DNA of 64,000 nucleotides, from assembly GCA_035943935.1 (NCBI GenBank), contig DASZBR010000005.1:79702-143701 (forward strand), given 5' to 3'. This document shows positions 25,291 to 34,486 of this stretch, in pieces. Every line of letters starts with the position of its first letter. The stretch's first letter is position 1. Position numbers and translations under genes: made by a program. The notes under the pieces are model-generated. The model was given only the letters and a program-made list of their open reading frames with translations. It made no database searches and was not told the DNA's origin. This DNA comes from DASZBR01 sp035943935 (GTDB taxonomy: Bacteria > Pseudomonadota > Gammaproteobacteria > DASZBR01).

Positions 25291-26079
25291 CTAATGTGCT
25301 TTTATAAGAAGCGGGGTTGTTTCACGCGCGTCTGTTTTTGATACGCGAATTTTCTTATCTGCATTGCCCAGCTGGTACATGAGTGCGGGATTGTTAGGCA
25401 GACGCTGTCCGGGGACATAGTTCTTAAAATGATATTTTTGTAAAAACTCTCTGCTCGATCCGGTTGCGACATCCATTGGACATTTGGGATGCCACTTATA
25501 ACCTCGCTGATTGGGTGATTGATCGCACGTTTCAACTAAATACTTTGTGGTATCAAGATGATTGGACGCTGCTGCGTAGTAAAGCGGGTTATAGCCACAG
25601 GAATCTAGCCAACAGCTTGGGTTGTTTGAAAACTTTAAATCCTCAACAAAATATTTAAGCCACGGCAAATTTCCGTATTGCGCACATAAATGCAAAACAG
25701 GACTTTTCCAAAGTCCATTTCGTATGTCATTAAGATCAAAATCATCGGGTTGATAGGGAAGCAGATCAATTAAAGATTGTCGACTTGCTTTGCGCATCAA
25801 CGCGGATAAAAATACATACCGGTATCCAAGCTGATCAACGAGGGTTTTTATATTTCCACGCAACATCAAATCAATGATGATCGGGGAGCTTGCTCTCGAC
25901 ACAGCGTATTCAAATAATGCGCGGATCTGTCTGCCTTCTAGTCTAGTCGCCCATCCACCCGGCTTGCTAAAAAAAGCCAAATTCTCTGCGTCAATCGCAT
26001 ATGCGGCATCTCTGTATTGCGGCGTCGCTTTGTAATCCGCTTCAGCTGTGTTCATGGTGCAGCAGCAACAAGCATCCAT
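25291..26079 (-). CDS. Ankyrin-repeat protein with tetracysteine N-terminus
   Basis: A 262-residue soluble protein with about two recognisable ankyrin repeats near residues 125-195 (SPVLHLCAQYGNLPWLKYFV and YNPLYYAAASNHLDTTKYLV). It begins MDACCCCTMN; the GGGAG ribosome site 6 bases before ATG 26079 supports this start over Met9. The cysteine run could be a lipidation site in a host cell or a metal or modification site. It starts 11 bases after the YcaO gene stop on the same strand and is probably co-transcribed with it. Candidate effector by analogy with other Legionellales ankyrin proteins. Confidence 0.78.
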   Translation of the reverse strand: MDACCCCTMNTAEADYKATPQYRDAAYAIDAENLAFFSKPGGWATRLEGRQIRALFEYAVSRASSPIIIDLMLRGNIKTLVDQLGYRYVFLSALMRKASRQSLIDLLPYQPDDFDLNDIRNGLWKSPVLHLCAQYGNLPWLKYFVEDLKFSNNPSCWLDSCGYNPLYYAAASNHLDTTKYLVETCDQSPNQRGYKWHPKCPMDVATGSSREFLQKYHFKNYVPGQRLPNNPALMYQLGNADKKIRVSKTDARETTPLLIKAH

Positions 26080-26090
26080 AAGTTTCTCCC

Positions 26091-27332
26091 TTATTTTTGG
26101 TCATCCCAACTAAATGGTTTTCCAGACTGTTTTTGGATATAGCTTTGTGTGGTTGTGTTGGGATACATCTTTAACCCGTGGCATATCAAGAAAAATTCTT
26201 CTGCATCGGGAATAATGGTTCGAACGCATGCGACATGTTGATCTTGGTAGGGAATGTGAACCAGTATTTTTGAATATTTATATACCTTATTGATCAAAAT
26301 ATCCAGATAGGCCTTGGAATTTTTTGCTTTAGGCACAGGCTTATCCTCAAAAGGGGACTGTGTAACACGGTTATGTTGAATCAATGTTTTAATGGGAAAG
26401 CTGGCTGAGTTCTTGGCGAGGTTTTTCTGGAAGAGCGTATTTTCACCCAATTTTTGAGATAAATAATTATTTTGCATTAAATTGCATGATTGAACGGCTT
26501 CATAAATCGCACGTTCCATTGCAACAACGGGGTTCAATGCAGCGCCTGCACCTCGCGGGCAATTCTCAAAGGTATAATTCACAAACGCAGCACAATATAC
26601 AGGCACGTCATATCTTGACGGAATGTGGATGAGCACTAATTCATCCGAAAAAGCTTTTTCAAATTTCTTCACTAATTTGAATATTTTCTCGGGCAAACTA
26701 TCATGTTGGATAGCGGTTATTTTTTTGTTCAGCAAAAAAGTATCGATGAAAAAATAAGAATGCGCATCGCGTTCAATGAGTTCGAGAACAGAGTGCATCA
26801 ACGCATCTTCAACCGTGCTTCCAGAGGCAAGACCATTGCTTGCGCAGTAAAAACCAGAGGGTGAATAATCCATGGTGTCTTCTGGATGTTTTTTTAAGGT
26901 GTAACTTAAATCGACAGAGGCGAGTGGTACAGCATATTTGTCGTCATTTTTAATATCTACATATATTGCCCAGGGCAAAATGTTAGCGTGATTTTTTTTG
27001 TCCAAAAAAGATTCAGAACGGCAGCGAAAGGGAAAAATAGTGGCTTGTTTAGCCATTTCAGTTTGGTTGGTGATGATGGAAGGATAGGGATTGTAGTTTG
27101 TGCCTGATAAATAAAATTCCAGGGCTTCGTAATTAGCACTTAATTTATTATGGGTAAGAGTTTTGCCTTTGCCTGCACCTCTGACAGTAAGCGGACCTTT
27201 TTTTAAAAAGCATAACGCTGTTTTTTGATTATGCAGTAGGCTGATTTTTTCAACAGGGGTTAGGTCGTGAGAGAGTATGACCTCACGCCATGCAGATTGT
27301 GCTGTTTTTGCTGAAACACTCCTCTTGTCCAT
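26091..27332 (-). CDS. YcaO-domain protein without azole-cluster partners
   Basis: A 413-residue YcaO-family protein. The ATP-binding layout is visible as GKGKTLTHNKLSANYEALEF and SGSTVEDALMHSVLELIERDAHSYFF, matching the S-x-x-x-E and E-x-x-x-E elements of YcaO. The C-terminus lacks the PxPxP tail of TOMM cyclodehydratases. YcaO enzymes use ATP to form azolines, thioamides or amidines on peptide backbones, or assist RimO. No E1-like partner, dehydrogenase or classic precursor peptide is present. The only close neighbour is the ankyrin gene with the CCCC N-terminus. Confidence 0.83.
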   Translation of the reverse strand: MDKRSVSAKTAQSAWREVILSHDLTPVEKISLLHNQKTALCFLKKGPLTVRGAGKGKTLTHNKLSANYEALEFYLSGTNYNPYPSIITNQTEMAKQATIFPFRCRSESFLDKKNHANILPWAIYVDIKNDDKYAVPLASVDLSYTLKKHPEDTMDYSPSGFYCASNGLASGSTVEDALMHSVLELIERDAHSYFFIDTFLLNKKITAIQHDSLPEKIFKLVKKFEKAFSDELVLIHIPSRYDVPVYCAAFVNYTFENCPRGAGAALNPVVAMERAIYEAVQSCNLMQNNYLSQKLGENTLFQKNLAKNSASFPIKTLIQHNRVTQSPFEDKPVPKAKNSKAYLDILINKVYKYSKILVHIPYQDQHVACVRTIIPDAEEFFLICHGLKMYPNTTTQSYIQKQSGKPFSWDDQK

Positions 27333-27377
27333 TGAAAAAGTATAGCAAATATTGAGGATAATTCACCTTTTATCCCG

Positions 27378-27383
27378 TATAAT
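27378..27383 (+). promoter_or_regulatory. Possible -10 box of ABC-F gene
   Basis: TATAAT at 27378-27383 lies 46 bases before the ABC-F start, with TTGAGG at 27352-27357 as a possible but widely spaced -35 element (20 bases). The gap is divergent with the YcaO gene. Confidence 0.4.
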
Positions 27384-27428
27384 GCCCGGACGCTAAAACG
27401 GTGGAAAAAGTGAAAAAAGTGGAAAATC

Positions 27429-29021
27429 ATGATTCAAATTAACCAGCTCAACATGTCCTTCGGCCAGAAATTACTATTTTATGACGTAACGCTCATTTTT
27501 TCTGATCAAAAACGCTATGCCCTTGTGGGTGCAAATGGTGCGGGCAAAACAACCTTTCTGAAGCTCCTGATGGGTGAGGAAGAGCCGCTGTCGGGGACGG
27601 TGTCGATTCCCAAAGAGGCGACGGTGGGATGGTTAAAGCAAGATCAGTTTCGTTATGAGAACACTACCATTACCGATATCGTTTTACAGGGCAAGCCCAA
27701 GCTTTGGCAAGCGCTACAGGAAAAAGAAAAATTATTAGATACTATTACAGATTGGACTGAAGACGCGGTTCATCAACTCAGTCATTGTGAAGAAGTGATA
27801 GCGGCGCAAGATGGTTATAGCGCGATGGCGCTTGCGGTGAAACTATTAACGGGATTGGGTATTCAGCCTGAATATCATTCCAAGCCTTTGAGCAGCTTAT
27901 CAGGCGGCTTCAAATTACGCGTATTATTTGCGCAAGCCTTGTTTCAAGAACCTGATATTTTATTGCTCGATGAGCCGACCAATCACTTGGATATTATCTC
28001 CATACACTGGCTCGAAAAATATTTAAAGAATGATGTACGCGGAATAATCATATTTATTTCTCATGACGTCGAATTTATTAATAGGCTTGCTGATAATATT
28101 TTCGATATCGATTACGGCGAAATTCGTCAATACAGTGGAAATTACGATAAATTTCTCACAGAGAAAAAATTAGTCGAAGAACAAAAATTACAAGAACGCA
28201 AAAGCATTGAACAAAAAATGGATGATATCCAAAAGTTCGTTGATCGTTTTCGTGCCGGTACGCGTTCGATACAAGCACAGTCTCGGTTGAAAAGACTGGA
28301 AAAAATGGAATTGCCGGATATTAAGCAAAGCTCGCGTGTCTCACCTCACTTTCACTTTCATCAACATCGGCATTCGGGAAAATTAGCGCTGCGTGTAAAA
28401 CAATTAGGTAAATCCTATGGCGATAAAAAATTATTCTCCAACCTAACGTTTGATGTTTCTCGTGGTGAGAAGGTCGCTATCATTGGTGAGAACGGTATTG
28501 GTAAGTCGACGTTAATTAAGATTTTGATGGGCAAAATTGATCCCAGCGAGGGAGCGTATGAATGGGGTTATGAAACCCATGCGAGTTATTTTTCTCAAGA
28601 TCACCATGAATTATTAAATAAACATATCAGTGTTTTGGGTTGGTTAACAGAGATGATATCGACGACAACCGATCAAAACGCGCGGAAAACATTGGGCCAA
28701 GTGTTATTTAAAAAAGACGATGTCCAGAAAGATATTTTAGCGTTAAGCGGTGGTGAAGCCGCGCGATTATTAATCGCCAAAATTATTTTGGAAGCAGGTA
28801 ATGTCTTAATGCTCGATGAGCCCACAAATCACTTGGATATTGAAGCAACCGATGCGTTAGCCAAAGCATTGCATGCGTATCATGGGACGTTAATATTTGT
28901 CAGTCATGATAGAAATTTTATTAAGAAAATTGCGAACCGTATTTTATTTGTGTCGCGTGATAAAAAAGTCATTGATTTTAGAGGCACTTTTGCGGAGTTC
29001 GAGCAGAAGTATGAGGATTGA
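27429..29021 (+). CDS. ABC-F family ATPase, YbiT-like
   Basis: A 530-residue protein with two ABC ATPase domains and no membrane segments. Domain 1 has GANGAGKT at about 34-41 and LSGGF; domain 2 has GENGIGKS and LSGGE; both carry LLDEPTNHLD or LMLDEPTNHLD Walker B sequences. The charged linker between them (about 230-310) is the ribosome-contacting arm of ABC-F proteins. Length and the LNMSFGQK start fit YbiT rather than Uup or EttA. Expected role is translation-factor action on stalled ribosomes. Confidence 0.92.
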   Translation: MIQINQLNMSFGQKLLFYDVTLIFSDQKRYALVGANGAGKTTFLKLLMGEEEPLSGTVSIPKEATVGWLKQDQFRYENTTITDIVLQGKPKLWQALQEKEKLLDTITDWTEDAVHQLSHCEEVIAAQDGYSAMALAVKLLTGLGIQPEYHSKPLSSLSGGFKLRVLFAQALFQEPDILLLDEPTNHLDIISIHWLEKYLKNDVRGIIIFISHDVEFINRLADNIFDIDYGEIRQYSGNYDKFLTEKKLVEEQKLQERKSIEQKMDDIQKFVDRFRAGTRSIQAQSRLKRLEKMELPDIKQSSRVSPHFHFHQHRHSGKLALRVKQLGKSYGDKKLFSNLTFDVSRGEKVAIIGENGIGKSTLIKILMGKIDPSEGAYEWGYETHASYFSQDHHELLNKHISVLGWLTEMISTTTDQNARKTLGQVLFKKDDVQKDILALSGGEAARLLIAKIILEAGNVLMLDEPTNHLDIEATDALAKALHAYHGTLIFVSHDRNFIKKIANRILFVSRDKKVIDFRGTFAEFEQKYED

Positions 29022-29027
29022 TTCCCG

Positions 29028-29213
29028 TTATTTATTCAATCCAGGTGGTTTCTGTCCTTCGGCTATTAGGCTATCAAAGAATTTTTTAGCTTCTTCAGGC
29101 CCTGCTTCTTTTTTTTCGCGTTCATCTCTCATTTGTGCGGCGGTTTTGGGTTTTCTGCGGATATCATGTTTTACGAGTGTGGGCATGATTTTGTTGGATG
29201 GTTCATTTGCCAT
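29028..29213 (-). CDS. Small basic hypothetical protein
   Basis: A 61-residue hydrophilic protein beginning MANEPSNKIMPTLVKHD, with a Lys/Glu-rich middle (REKKEAGPEEAKKFFD). ATG 29213 follows GAGGAG; a TTG five codons upstream overlaps that ribosome site and is rejected. It overlaps the end of the amine oxidase gene by 11 bases and is therefore the last gene of that operon. It probably forms a helix or is disordered. No family recognised. Confidence 0.65.
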   Translation of the reverse strand: MANEPSNKIMPTLVKHDIRRKPKTAAQMRDEREKKEAGPEEAKKFFDSLIAEGQKPPGLNK

Positions 29214-30501
29214 AGGTTTTCTCCTCAATTATAAGTGCTTTCGCAATTCTTTCACCTGATTCTACTGCTGCCTCCATAGTACCAATACAATCCAGTATTG
29301 TCGTATGTTCGCCGACAAAAAATAATTTATCTTCTATAGGCGTAAATAATTTTTTGTAGGAAATATTTTTGTGTTGAATAATTTCGTCCAATTCTTTTGA
29401 GACTTTAATTGAATAGCCAGAATAAGAACCTAACGCAAAGGGGTCGGTATTCCAATCGTGCATAACAAAATTACTATAGTCTTGTTTTTCGAGGCCTAGA
29501 CCTTCGGCGGTAATACGACATAAATTTTCAATGTTTTCCAACGGTTTTGTCGCATACATCAACGATATTTTTTCTTCCAAATTAAAAAACGAAACCGTGG
29601 TTTCTGTCATAACAGAACGATAGTCGTTTCGGGTGCGTAAATTAAAGGGCATGGCTATTTTGTAATTTTTGCCAAAGCCAATATTATGTATTGTATTTAA
29701 AATACTTTTTGGGATTCGCGATTCTGATAAATCAATATTTTTATAGACAGAAATAGGAACGGCGAGAACGACTTTGTCGTAGGTATGAATAGATTTATCT
29801 GAGAAGAGTAGCTGGACATTATTTTCAGACACACTAATTTTAGATAAGATTTTTTGGAGATGTAATTTTTCGTTGAGTTTTTCTGCGATTGCATTGGGTA
29901 ACCGCTGATTTCCGCCAGCAATGCCGCTCATCAGGATCTGATATTTTTCTTGCGTATAGGCATCATGGAATTTAGATAATCCCCCTGAGATAGCATGTAT
30001 AAACGTGTCCAGATTGTGATAAATGGATTGTTCATAAGCATTTACGCCTTCATACGCGGTCATGCGTGTAATCAGCGCTTGGTGAGCGCACGGATTATTT
30101 TTGAATAATACATCGATTAATTCGCCTATCGATTCAACTTGTTTTGCAATGAGATCAATGTGAGATTCAGTCAGCGGCGTTTCGCTGATGGATTGATTAA
30201 AATCAACGTAGCGTTGATTAAAATAAATCAGGGCGTGCAATTTAATGATTTTTTCTTGAGTGTTGAGAGAGAACTCCTGAATCAAGTCTGGGAGATAATG
30301 GGAATCTCCGCCATCCGTAATACTTTGTCCACCCCATTCGATAGTAGATAATTCGCCAAGATAATTTTTGATCTGAACTGAATATACTCTGCCGCCCACG
30401 CGCGATTGGGCTTCGAAAATATCGACGTCAATATTCGCATTATGCAAACGGTACGCCGTTGTTAATCCCGCTAATCCTGCGCCAATAACAGCAATTTTCA
30501 T
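29203..30501 (-). CDS. Flavin-containing amine oxidase family protein
   Basis: A 432-residue flavoprotein with the FAD loop GAGLAGLTTAYRL (about 7-19), the RVGGRVYS segment and a C-terminal FVGEHTTILDCIGTMEAAVESG that closes the FAD site, the standard pattern for the monoamine oxidase / phytoene desaturase superfamily. Substrates range from polyamines to amino acids. It overlaps the upstream membrane-protein stop by 4 bases and the downstream small gene by 11, so a three-gene operon is likely. Confidence 0.88.
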   Translation of the reverse strand: MKIAVIGAGLAGLTTAYRLHNANIDVDIFEAQSRVGGRVYSVQIKNYLGELSTIEWGGQSITDGGDSHYLPDLIQEFSLNTQEKIIKLHALIYFNQRYVDFNQSISETPLTESHIDLIAKQVESIGELIDVLFKNNPCAHQALITRMTAYEGVNAYEQSIYHNLDTFIHAISGGLSKFHDAYTQEKYQILMSGIAGGNQRLPNAIAEKLNEKLHLQKILSKISVSENNVQLLFSDKSIHTYDKVVLAVPISVYKNIDLSESRIPKSILNTIHNIGFGKNYKIAMPFNLRTRNDYRSVMTETTVSFFNLEEKISLMYATKPLENIENLCRITAEGLGLEKQDYSNFVMHDWNTDPFALGSYSGYSIKVSKELDEIIQHKNISYKKLFTPIEDKLFFVGEHTTILDCIGTMEAAVESGERIAKALIIEEKTYGK

Positions 30502-30959
30502 GATCTATCCTGATCGTGTTGTTGTTTTTTCTCATGACGTTTTCGCGCGCGTTGGAAGTTTGCGGTAATGACAAGCCGCAATATCCCATAATAAAAAATG
30601 AAATAGATGCCTAATAATGCGGTTAAATGTATATACGTCATATCAAGCGTGCCAAACCATAATTTAACGCCTGCATAAAAAAGAGTTGGCGTTATGCTGA
30701 TCACAAAAGCAATCAGCGTTGCGATGTGTGTCATTTTTTTTTGTTCCGCCGCGTTTAAAAATCGACCTTCTTTTTGGGTAAATTTTCGGCAAATATAATA
30801 GGGTATGGTGGCAGAAAGAAGACTTAAAATAAGCAAATCATGCAGATTGATATGCCAATAATGATCCGCCGCAAAGAGAGCGGTCAGGCCAATGGTGTAA
30901 CCGACTAGAAAAAGCCCAAAAAAATGCCATAAATAGCGTGTTAATCTGACGTTCATCAT
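30498..30959 (-). CDS. Four-helix inner-membrane protein
   Basis: A 153-residue protein with four hydrophobic segments (near 10-30, 40-57, 77-98 and 108-132) and a strongly basic C-terminal tail (FQRARKRHEKKQQ). It resembles ABZJ_00895-type small membrane proteins loosely (KEGRFLNAAEQ after the second helix), a family without known function. It heads an operon with the amine oxidase gene. The basic tail suggests a cytoplasmic C-terminus. Confidence 0.7.
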   Translation of the reverse strand: MMNVRLTRYLWHFFGLFLVGYTIGLTALFAADHYWHINLHDLLILSLLSATIPYYICRKFTQKEGRFLNAAEQKKMTHIATLIAFVISITPTLFYAGVKLWFGTLDMTYIHLTALLGIYFIFYYGILRLVITANFQRARKRHEKKQQHDQDRS

Positions 30960-30999
30960 GAGTGCCTTGTTTGTTGGGCCGACATTATAACGCAGTGCC

Positions 31000-31395
31000 T
31001 CAAGGTTGGGTTATCTCTAATGCCTCGAATGCTTCGTGCATACAGGGCTTGCCCGTTTGTGCATTGACGCAACACAGATAATTGCTGGCTTCGACGCACA
31101 GCGTATTTGTTTGAGTATTGATGATTTCTTGTGGCATATATAACTTAAATCGACTGAGTCGAATTAAGTTTGTTTTAATATGGTATTCATCTCGAAAACG
31201 CAAAGAACGTTTGAATTTGAGTGTGGTTTCAAACAGCACAATATTAATGCCCTCTTGTGCAATCTTCACAATATCAAATCCTAAGCTTTCGAGATATTTT
31301 GATCGTGCGTGATCCAGAAAGTTCATGTATACCGCGTTATTTACAATGCCCTGAAAATCGACTTCATAGTCTCTGACTTCGGATGACAAAATCAT
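31000..31395 (-). CDS. Hotdog-fold acyl-CoA thioesterase, YbgC/4HBT-like
   Basis: A 131-residue hotdog protein. YEVDFQGIVNNAVYMNFLDHARSKYL matches the 4HBT active-site pattern with Asp before QGIVNN. I start at ATG 31395, which follows AGGAG; the track of codons upstream belongs to the preceding regulator. It would hydrolyse a short or aromatic acyl-CoA. Located immediately downstream of a LysR gene on the same strand (11 bases). Confidence 0.87.
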   Translation of the reverse strand: MILSSEVRDYEVDFQGIVNNAVYMNFLDHARSKYLESLGFDIVKIAQEGINIVLFETTLKFKRSLRFRDEYHIKTNLIRLSRFKLYMPQEIINTQTNTLCVEASNYLCCVNAQTGKPCMHEAFEALEITQP

Positions 31396-31406
31396 ATTTT
31401 TTACTC

Positions 31407-32291
31407 CTAAGCTTTTATGTGAATGTGTTCGACAAGCCATTGAACGCCAATCCCCGTGTTGTTATTTCGCCACGCTAAATAAATATCGGCGGGCGGGCGA
31501 GGGTGTGTGGTGGGAACGGCAATCAATGATTTATCTTTTAATAGATGTTTAATGCGGCTTTTGGGTAAAAACCCAATGCCGAGCCCTTCAGTTTGTGCAT
31601 GTATTTTTTGTTCCATGGTGGTGAAGGTAATACTTTTTAAGGGTGTATCAAATCCAATGGTGCGTGGTGTGAAATGCATTGATGAATCGGCAATGAGGAT
31701 AATGGTTTCTTTTTCCAGCTCCTCTGTTGTGATGGGTTTTTGTGTTTTTGCGAAAGGGTGTGTTGGGGTCACGCAAAGACTAAAAGCAATTTTAGCTAAT
31801 TTTTTTAATTGGTAATTTCCCGGTATTTGTTGATGACTTGCTGCAATAATAATATCAGCGCGATTATCTGCCAGTGTTTCCCATGTGCCATTTAAGGCAT
31901 GTTCTTGAATGCGCAATTTGATCGTAGGAAAAGCAGTATGAAATTTTTTGATGAGGGGTATTAGTGTTTCAATGGAAATTATGGTATCCACGGCCATCGT
32001 AATTTGTGCTTCTCGTCCATGCGCAATATGTTTTGTTTCATCGCAAATCACGGCTGACTGTTCCAGTAACTTTCTGCCCTCTTTTAATAAGTGCATGCCT
32101 GCGGGGGTAAGTTTGGCGCGATGCCCTCGGCGATCAAAAATCAGGACATCCAAATCTTGTTCCAGTTTTTGAATGGTATAGGTCAGCGCAGACGGTACTT
32201 TATGCAGTGCCCTGGCGGCATCCGCAAAGTTTTTATGGCGGTCGATAGCATCCATCGCAATCAACGCCTCTAGATTCAGCCTCAATGTCAT
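31407..32291 (-). CDS. LysR-family transcriptional regulator
   Basis: A 294-residue LysR protein with helix-turn-helix NFADAARALHKVPSALTYTI and an effector domain from about residue 88. ATG 32291 follows GGGGGC; an upstream in-frame TTG has no ribosome site. It resembles the YhaJ/DhcR-type group. It is divergent from the exported NTF2-like gene at 32420 and just upstream of the thioesterase gene. Confidence 0.9.
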   Translation of the reverse strand: MTLRLNLEALIAMDAIDRHKNFADAARALHKVPSALTYTIQKLEQDLDVLIFDRRGHRAKLTPAGMHLLKEGRKLLEQSAVICDETKHIAHGREAQITMAVDTIISIETLIPLIKKFHTAFPTIKLRIQEHALNGTWETLADNRADIIIAASHQQIPGNYQLKKLAKIAFSLCVTPTHPFAKTQKPITTEELEKETIILIADSSMHFTPRTIGFDTPLKSITFTTMEQKIHAQTEGLGIGFLPKSRIKHLLKDKSLIAVPTTHPRPPADIYLAWRNNNTGIGVQWLVEHIHIKA

Positions 32292-32360
32292 CCAAAAGCC
32301 CCCAGCATAGTTAATCAAAATAATTGAATAAGTTTGTCAAAACATTCCGTTATCAAGTAT

Positions 32361-32372
32361 TTCACGTGTGAA
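32361..32372. promoter_or_regulatory. Short dyad in LysR/NTF2 divergent gap
   Basis: TTCAC-GT-GTGAA is a perfect dyad in the 128-base divergent gap between the LysR gene and the exported NTF2-like gene. Its position between the two promoters suits an operator. Only 12 bases long. Confidence 0.35.
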
Positions 32373-32419
32373 TTAACATATCAACCTTGTTCAAATTAAT
32401 TAACTAAGCGAGGAAAATT

Positions 32420-33007
32420 ATGAATATTCAACCTTTATTAAGTATCGTCAAAAAAACAGTGGTAATAGCCGGTCTTGGCTTTGCTAGCATAAGCCCCGCG
32501 TTAGCGGCTAATGACTATCAGGCCATCAATACCCCCCATTATTTGCAGATGGGCAAAGTACTGCACGGCGATGAAGTATCAGACCAAACCGCGCAAGTCG
32601 TTGCGCAAGAAGCGAGAAATTTCTTGGGTTATTACCATCAATTATTGCTAAAACAGGATGTCGACGGCATTGCTAAAATATGGACACAAGATGGCCTATT
32701 AATGATGCCAACGTGGGCAGTGGCTTCTAAGAGTAATGGCCTGCTTCAGAAAGACTACACGGCTGTTTTTAATGCCATCACCATTGATTCTTCTCCAGAG
32801 TTTATGCAAATCAATGTGCTGACGCCTACGCATGTGATTGTCACGCTCAATGCTATCGGAATTGAGACGGTTAAAAAGACGGGTGAGCGACACTTGGATC
32901 CAAACCGTGAAATATTTATTCTGGCCAAAATAAATGGCGAGTGGAAAATTCAATATTACATGTTTAACCAACGTGTAGAAGAACCCATGATCAATAAATC
33001 TAAATAA
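32420..33007 (+). CDS. Exported NTF2/SnoaL-like protein
   Basis: A 195-residue protein with a Sec signal peptide (basic start, hydrophobic core VVIAGLGFASI, cleavage near ALAAND). The mature part has a SnoaL/NTF2-like layout: helices around FLGYYHQLLLKQDVDGIAKIWTQDGLLMMP, then strands ending GEWKIQYYMFNQR. Such proteins bind or turn over small hydrophobic molecules. It is divergent from a LysR gene that may control it. Periplasmic. Substrate unknown. Confidence 0.78.
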   Translation: MNIQPLLSIVKKTVVIAGLGFASISPALAANDYQAINTPHYLQMGKVLHGDEVSDQTAQVVAQEARNFLGYYHQLLLKQDVDGIAKIWTQDGLLMMPTWAVASKSNGLLQKDYTAVFNAITIDSSPEFMQINVLTPTHVIVTLNAIGIETVKKTGERHLDPNREIFILAKINGEWKIQYYMFNQRVEEPMINKSK

Positions 33008-33020
33008 GCTATAAATTATA

Positions 33021-34175
33021 ATGAAAAATATATTTTATGTAACTTGTTTTAGTTTTTTACTGTCTTTATCGACCCCGGCAGTTTCTCTCACTGTCAGCAA
33101 TCGTGCTGCGTTATTAGACGCTGTCGGGTCACAGGTTCAGACGATAGAAATTCAGGGGAGCATTAAAAATCTTGATTCTTTCACACTTAAACCCGGGCAG
33201 GCTCTTATCGGAATAGGACATGCGAAGCTTACATTTAATATTAACCAAGATGGCCTTAGGTTAAGCAAAAATAATACTATAAAAAATATTAGCATTATTG
33301 TTGAACCCACTAAAAAAGCCATTTCCAATGTAACAACCCATGCTTCGTTAGGAAATATCTATCTTGATCATCTTACTGTTACGGGACAGATTCAATTTTT
33401 GGCAAAAGATGCGGTGCAAGATGCGAATATTGATGTGCGTCATGTTGTGATCACTCAATTTGACAGTCGTTTTTCCTCCACGATCTCAAAATATGGAATA
33501 CAGGCATTTCAAGGAGCCATGACCATTTGGAATCAACAACACAATCCCAATAGCAAAATGAATGTGGCCATTCAAGGTCTCACTGTTGGAGCAGTGCGAG
33601 CACCTTCTCAAAGCTCAGGACTTTTTCTGGCTGGGACGATTCAGGGTGGTCAGGTTCATGCGGTTTCAATAAAAACAGATCGCATCGTTATTCGCGGTAT
33701 CGATAAAAAACGCGATAAGCTTTTAGCCAGTGGAATATTCAATCTTAATAATTCAACCATAGATACGCTGGATATCAACCAACCGATTATGACTCAAGAC
33801 GATTACGCCTTGGGATTTGATAATTGGGGGAATATTCAATCCTTTCGCCTTAATGAAACAATAGAAACAACAGGAAAAAATAGTAACGCGATGGTTAATT
33901 TAGGCAATATCTCAACAGCAATAATCGATGCGCCGATCTTTACAAAAGGGTTGGGCGCGCGTGGATTTAGCAATTACGGCGTAATCCATAAAGCTACCAT
34001 CAACAAAAATATCACCACGTATGGTAATGGCGCCATCGGTCTGCAAAATTTGGGGAGCATAAAACATTTGGTCATCTCTGGAATTATTCGTACTCATGGC
34101 GGCCAAGCTAAAGTCCTTCAGTTGGGGAAATTTAAACTGTTAAACGCTGACGCGATAGAGTTTGTGTCACACTAA
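33021..34175 (+). CDS. Exported right-handed beta-helix-like protein
   Basis: A 384-residue protein with a signal peptide (KNIFYVTCFSFLLSLSTPAVS). The mature region has a repeating strand pattern with short hydrophobic strands and Asn/Gly turns (for example AISNVTTHASLGNIYLDHLTV and TAIIDAPIFTKGLGARGFSNYG), typical of pectate-lyase or adhesin beta-helices. I see no clear catalytic motif. No Shine-Dalgarno precedes the ATG. It is followed after 44 bases by the bufferin gene and could be co-expressed with it, but that is uncertain. Confidence 0.65.
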   Translation: MKNIFYVTCFSFLLSLSTPAVSLTVSNRAALLDAVGSQVQTIEIQGSIKNLDSFTLKPGQALIGIGHAKLTFNINQDGLRLSKNNTIKNISIIVEPTKKAISNVTTHASLGNIYLDHLTVTGQIQFLAKDAVQDANIDVRHVVITQFDSRFSSTISKYGIQAFQGAMTIWNQQHNPNSKMNVAIQGLTVGAVRAPSQSSGLFLAGTIQGGQVHAVSIKTDRIVIRGIDKKRDKLLASGIFNLNNSTIDTLDINQPIMTQDDYALGFDNWGNIQSFRLNETIETTGKNSNAMVNLGNISTAIIDAPIFTKGLGARGFSNYGVIHKATINKNITTYGNGAIGLQNLGSIKHLVISGIIRTHGGQAKVLQLGKFKLLNADAIEFVSH

Positions 34176-34219
34176 TAAAATATGGTACAAATTATTACAC
34201 CTCAATAGGGAGTAGGACG

Positions 34220-34486
34220 ATGACTTACAAAGACGCTGTAATTCAATTCATGGTAGCCAGTATTTTAGTGTTGAATATGACACAAGCGCTTGCAGCAACA
34301 CCCGCGACATCTCAAAAAGGTATGGAAAAATGCTATGGCATTTCCAAGGCGGGAATGAATGATTGCCAAACGGCTAATGGTTCTTGCGCAGGTTCTGCTG
34401 TAAAAGATCATCAACGCGATGCGTTTATTTTTCTTCCCAAAGGTATTTGTAACCGTATCGTGGGCGGAGAGCTGACAGCCAAGTGA
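34220..34486 (+). CDS. bufA1: DUF2282 bufferin-like copper-binding precursor
   Basis: An 88-residue exported DUF2282 protein with a signal peptide and the four family cysteines at 38, 49, 56 and 77 (EKCYG, NDCQT, GSCAG, GICNR). In known bufferins the DUF692 enzyme BufB, helped by DUF2063 BufC, converts these cysteines to copper-binding thiooxazoles or related groups. Here bufC follows with a 4-base overlap, but no bufB is between or nearby. The peptide may therefore bind metal unmodified, or be modified by an enzyme elsewhere. Confidence 0.85.
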   Translation: MTYKDAVIQFMVASILVLNMTQALAATPATSQKGMEKCYGISKAGMNDCQTANGSCAGSAVKDHQRDAFIFLPKGICNRIVGGELTAK

